A stretch of DNA of 6,006 bases from Pyrobaculum sp. (lineage in GTDB: Archaea > Thermoproteota > Thermoprotei > Thermoproteales > Thermoproteaceae). This document shows positions 5,580-6,006 of the stretch, one piece after another; within the stretch, counting starts at the first letter, position 1, and each line of letters begins with the position of its first letter. The notes beneath the pieces are model-generated. The model did not search any database, had not been told where the DNA came from, and saw nothing but the letters and a program-made list of their open reading frames with translations. The DNA lies in assembly GCA_009903905.1 (NCBI GenBank), contig WYEI01000306.1, forward strand, positions 1 to 6,006, in the 5' to 3' direction. The translations under genes and the position numbers were made by a program.

Positions 5580-5595
5580 GCCGTGGAGACACGGC
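5580..5595 (+). repeat. Perfect hairpin GCCGTG-GAGA-CACGGC
   Basis: A six-base-pair perfect stem closed by a GAGA loop, which fits the GNRA class of very stable RNA tetraloops on the plus strand. It lies 24 nt downstream of a TATA-like box, the usual start-site distance in this window. Confidence 0.6.
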
Positions 5596-5786
5596 TTAAG
5601 AGGCGATTTCTCAACTACATGTGTTCGGCGTGTGGCGTGGGTTTGGGCTTCTGGTCGGCCTCCGCCGCAGCGCCAAGCGTCTTGTGTTGGGTTTGAAGAG
5701 TTTATAGGAGGCGCGTGGACTGCCCAGCGCCGGCGGCTGACGCGTTTTCTTCTTAGCTCTTGCCGGTGGTCGTGTTTTACCTCCTT

Positions 5787-5808
5787 GGCCGGCTTAGAGA
5801 CGCCGGCC
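5787..5808. repeat. GC-rich perfect inverted repeat, 7-bp stem
   Basis: GGCCGGC at 5787-5793 pairs with GCCGGCC at 5802-5808 across an eight-base loop. It could be a structural element of an RNA or simply GC-rich chance; a TATA-like AT run follows at 5814-5822. Confidence 0.5.
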
Positions 5809-5860
5809 CCCTGATTATATATGCTGAGGATTTTGGCCGGTTGTTCAAGGCGTGATGTAT

Positions 5861-5870
5861 TTTTTTAAAA
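5861..5870 (+). promoter_or_regulatory. TATA box of the P-loop ATPase gene
   Basis: A T6A4 block centred about 24 nt before the GTG at 5890, supporting this start and a leaderless message. A short inverted repeat, AGTGG (5873-5877) with CCACT (5884-5888), fills the space between the TATA box and the start codon and could be a regulator site. Confidence 0.55.
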
Positions 5871-5889
5871 CCAGTGGCTAAAACCACTT

Positions 5890-6006
5890 GTGTTTATAAT
5901 TCAGGACGCGGCGGCGAGGGGCTTCACGGTGGTTTACGGCCCGCCTGGTAGCGGTAAGACGAGCGTTGCGGCGAAGCTTGCCGACAAGGTGGCTAATAGG
6001 GTGCTG
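5890..6006 (+). CDS. P-loop ATPase (RecA/KaiC- or AAA-type), 3' partial
   Basis: The first 39 codons of a nucleotide-binding protein are present. A hydrophobic strand (FTVVY, 12-16) runs straight into a Walker A motif Gly-Pro-Pro-Gly-Ser-Gly-Lys-Thr (17-24), followed by a helix VAAKLADKVANRV. The very short lead before the P-loop resembles RecA/RadB/KaiC-like single-domain ATPases, but AAA proteins or other P-loop families cannot be excluded without the Walker B region, which lies outside the window. The GTG at 5890 is the only reasonable start: the frame is closed by TAA at 5866-5868 and no ATG lies between. A TATA-like T6A4 block at 5861-5870 is centred about 24 nt before it, which predicts a leaderless message. 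Confidence 0.8.
   Translation, partial: MFIIQDAAARGFTVVYGPPGSGKTSVAAKLADKVANRVL

Larger units (their letters stand above)
5435..5889. other. 455-bp gap without a convincing protein gene
   Basis: Short open frames here have no family resemblance and skewed composition (Arg/Ala/Pro-rich or Cys/Trp-rich), so I call none. The stretch holds the terminator-like tract at 5446-5470, a TATA-like TTTAAAA at 5550-5556, a perfect hairpin with GAGA loop at 5580-5595, a GC-rich perfect hairpin at 5787-5808, an AT run ATTATATAT at 5814-5822 and the promoter of the last gene at 5861-5870. The plus strand between 5610 and 5800 is rich in G and T. I find no C/D box pair, no tRNA and no recognisable RNase P or SRP RNA core. 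A structured noncoding RNA is possible but unproven. Confidence 0.5.

Noticed and set aside
5484..5814. Two short plus-strand open frames (70 and 60 codons) in the gap
   Set aside because: Composition is unlike a real protein, no start-site signal fits their first codons and no family is recognisable. They overlap each other in different frames.
5435..5889. RNase P RNA or SRP RNA in the gap
   Set aside because: I could not find the conserved core motifs of either RNA on either strand. A covariance-model search would be decisive.

Overview
The window looks like chromosomal DNA of a hyperthermophilic crenarchaeon, most likely Pyrobaculum or a close relative in Thermoproteales. The evidence is an archaeal-type ribosomal protein S11, an AmmeMemoRadiSam-type radical SAM enzyme with a C-terminal zinc ribbon, a THUMP/SPOUT RNA methylase, a probable DUF2258 protein, frequent GTG starts, and AT-rich TATA boxes placed about 21-25 nt before the start codon with almost no leader. 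The genus is an inference. No rRNA, tRNA, insertion sequence, CRISPR array or prophage gene is visible.

Layout. Positions 1-440 (+) hold the 3' part of a metallo-beta-lactamase-fold hydrolase. It converges on, and overlaps by 56 bp, a minus-strand phosphate-type module: a divergent PiT-like permease (385-1164) preceded by its DUF47/PhoU-like partner (1164-1820), which together form a two-gene operon read from a TATA box just upstream of 1820. Upstream on the same strand lies a radical SAM enzyme of the AmrS type (1839-2942). The gap 2943-3121 is not empty. It reads on the minus strand as two tandem C/D box sRNA candidates, each with its own TATA box, and one carries a guide complementary to the conserved 5' D-arm sequence of tRNAs. 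Next come a small unknown protein (3122-3397) overlapping by one base the stop codon of ribosomal protein S11 (3397-3816), and a THUMP-SPOUT RNA methylase (3841-4938). The methylase is divergent from a DUF2258-like protein (4985-5434, +), and the two share a 46-bp control region with one AT-rich block flanked by inverted CTGTA arms.

Positions 5435-5889 hold no convincing gene but do contain a pyrimidine-rich terminator-like tract, two perfect hairpins (one closed by a GNRA tetraloop just downstream of a TATA-like box) and the promoter of the last gene. That last gene, cut by the window edge, starts at a GTG at 5890 and encodes a P-loop ATPase.

Themes. The centre of the window (2984-4938) is concerned with translation and RNA modification: candidate 2'-O-methylation guides, a ribosomal protein and an RNA methylase. 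The left part combines anion transport with an orphan AmrS. The points most worth following up are the tandem sRNAs, with a predicted tRNA G10 target, and the PiT-like permease, whose signature Asp is Asn in both repeats.
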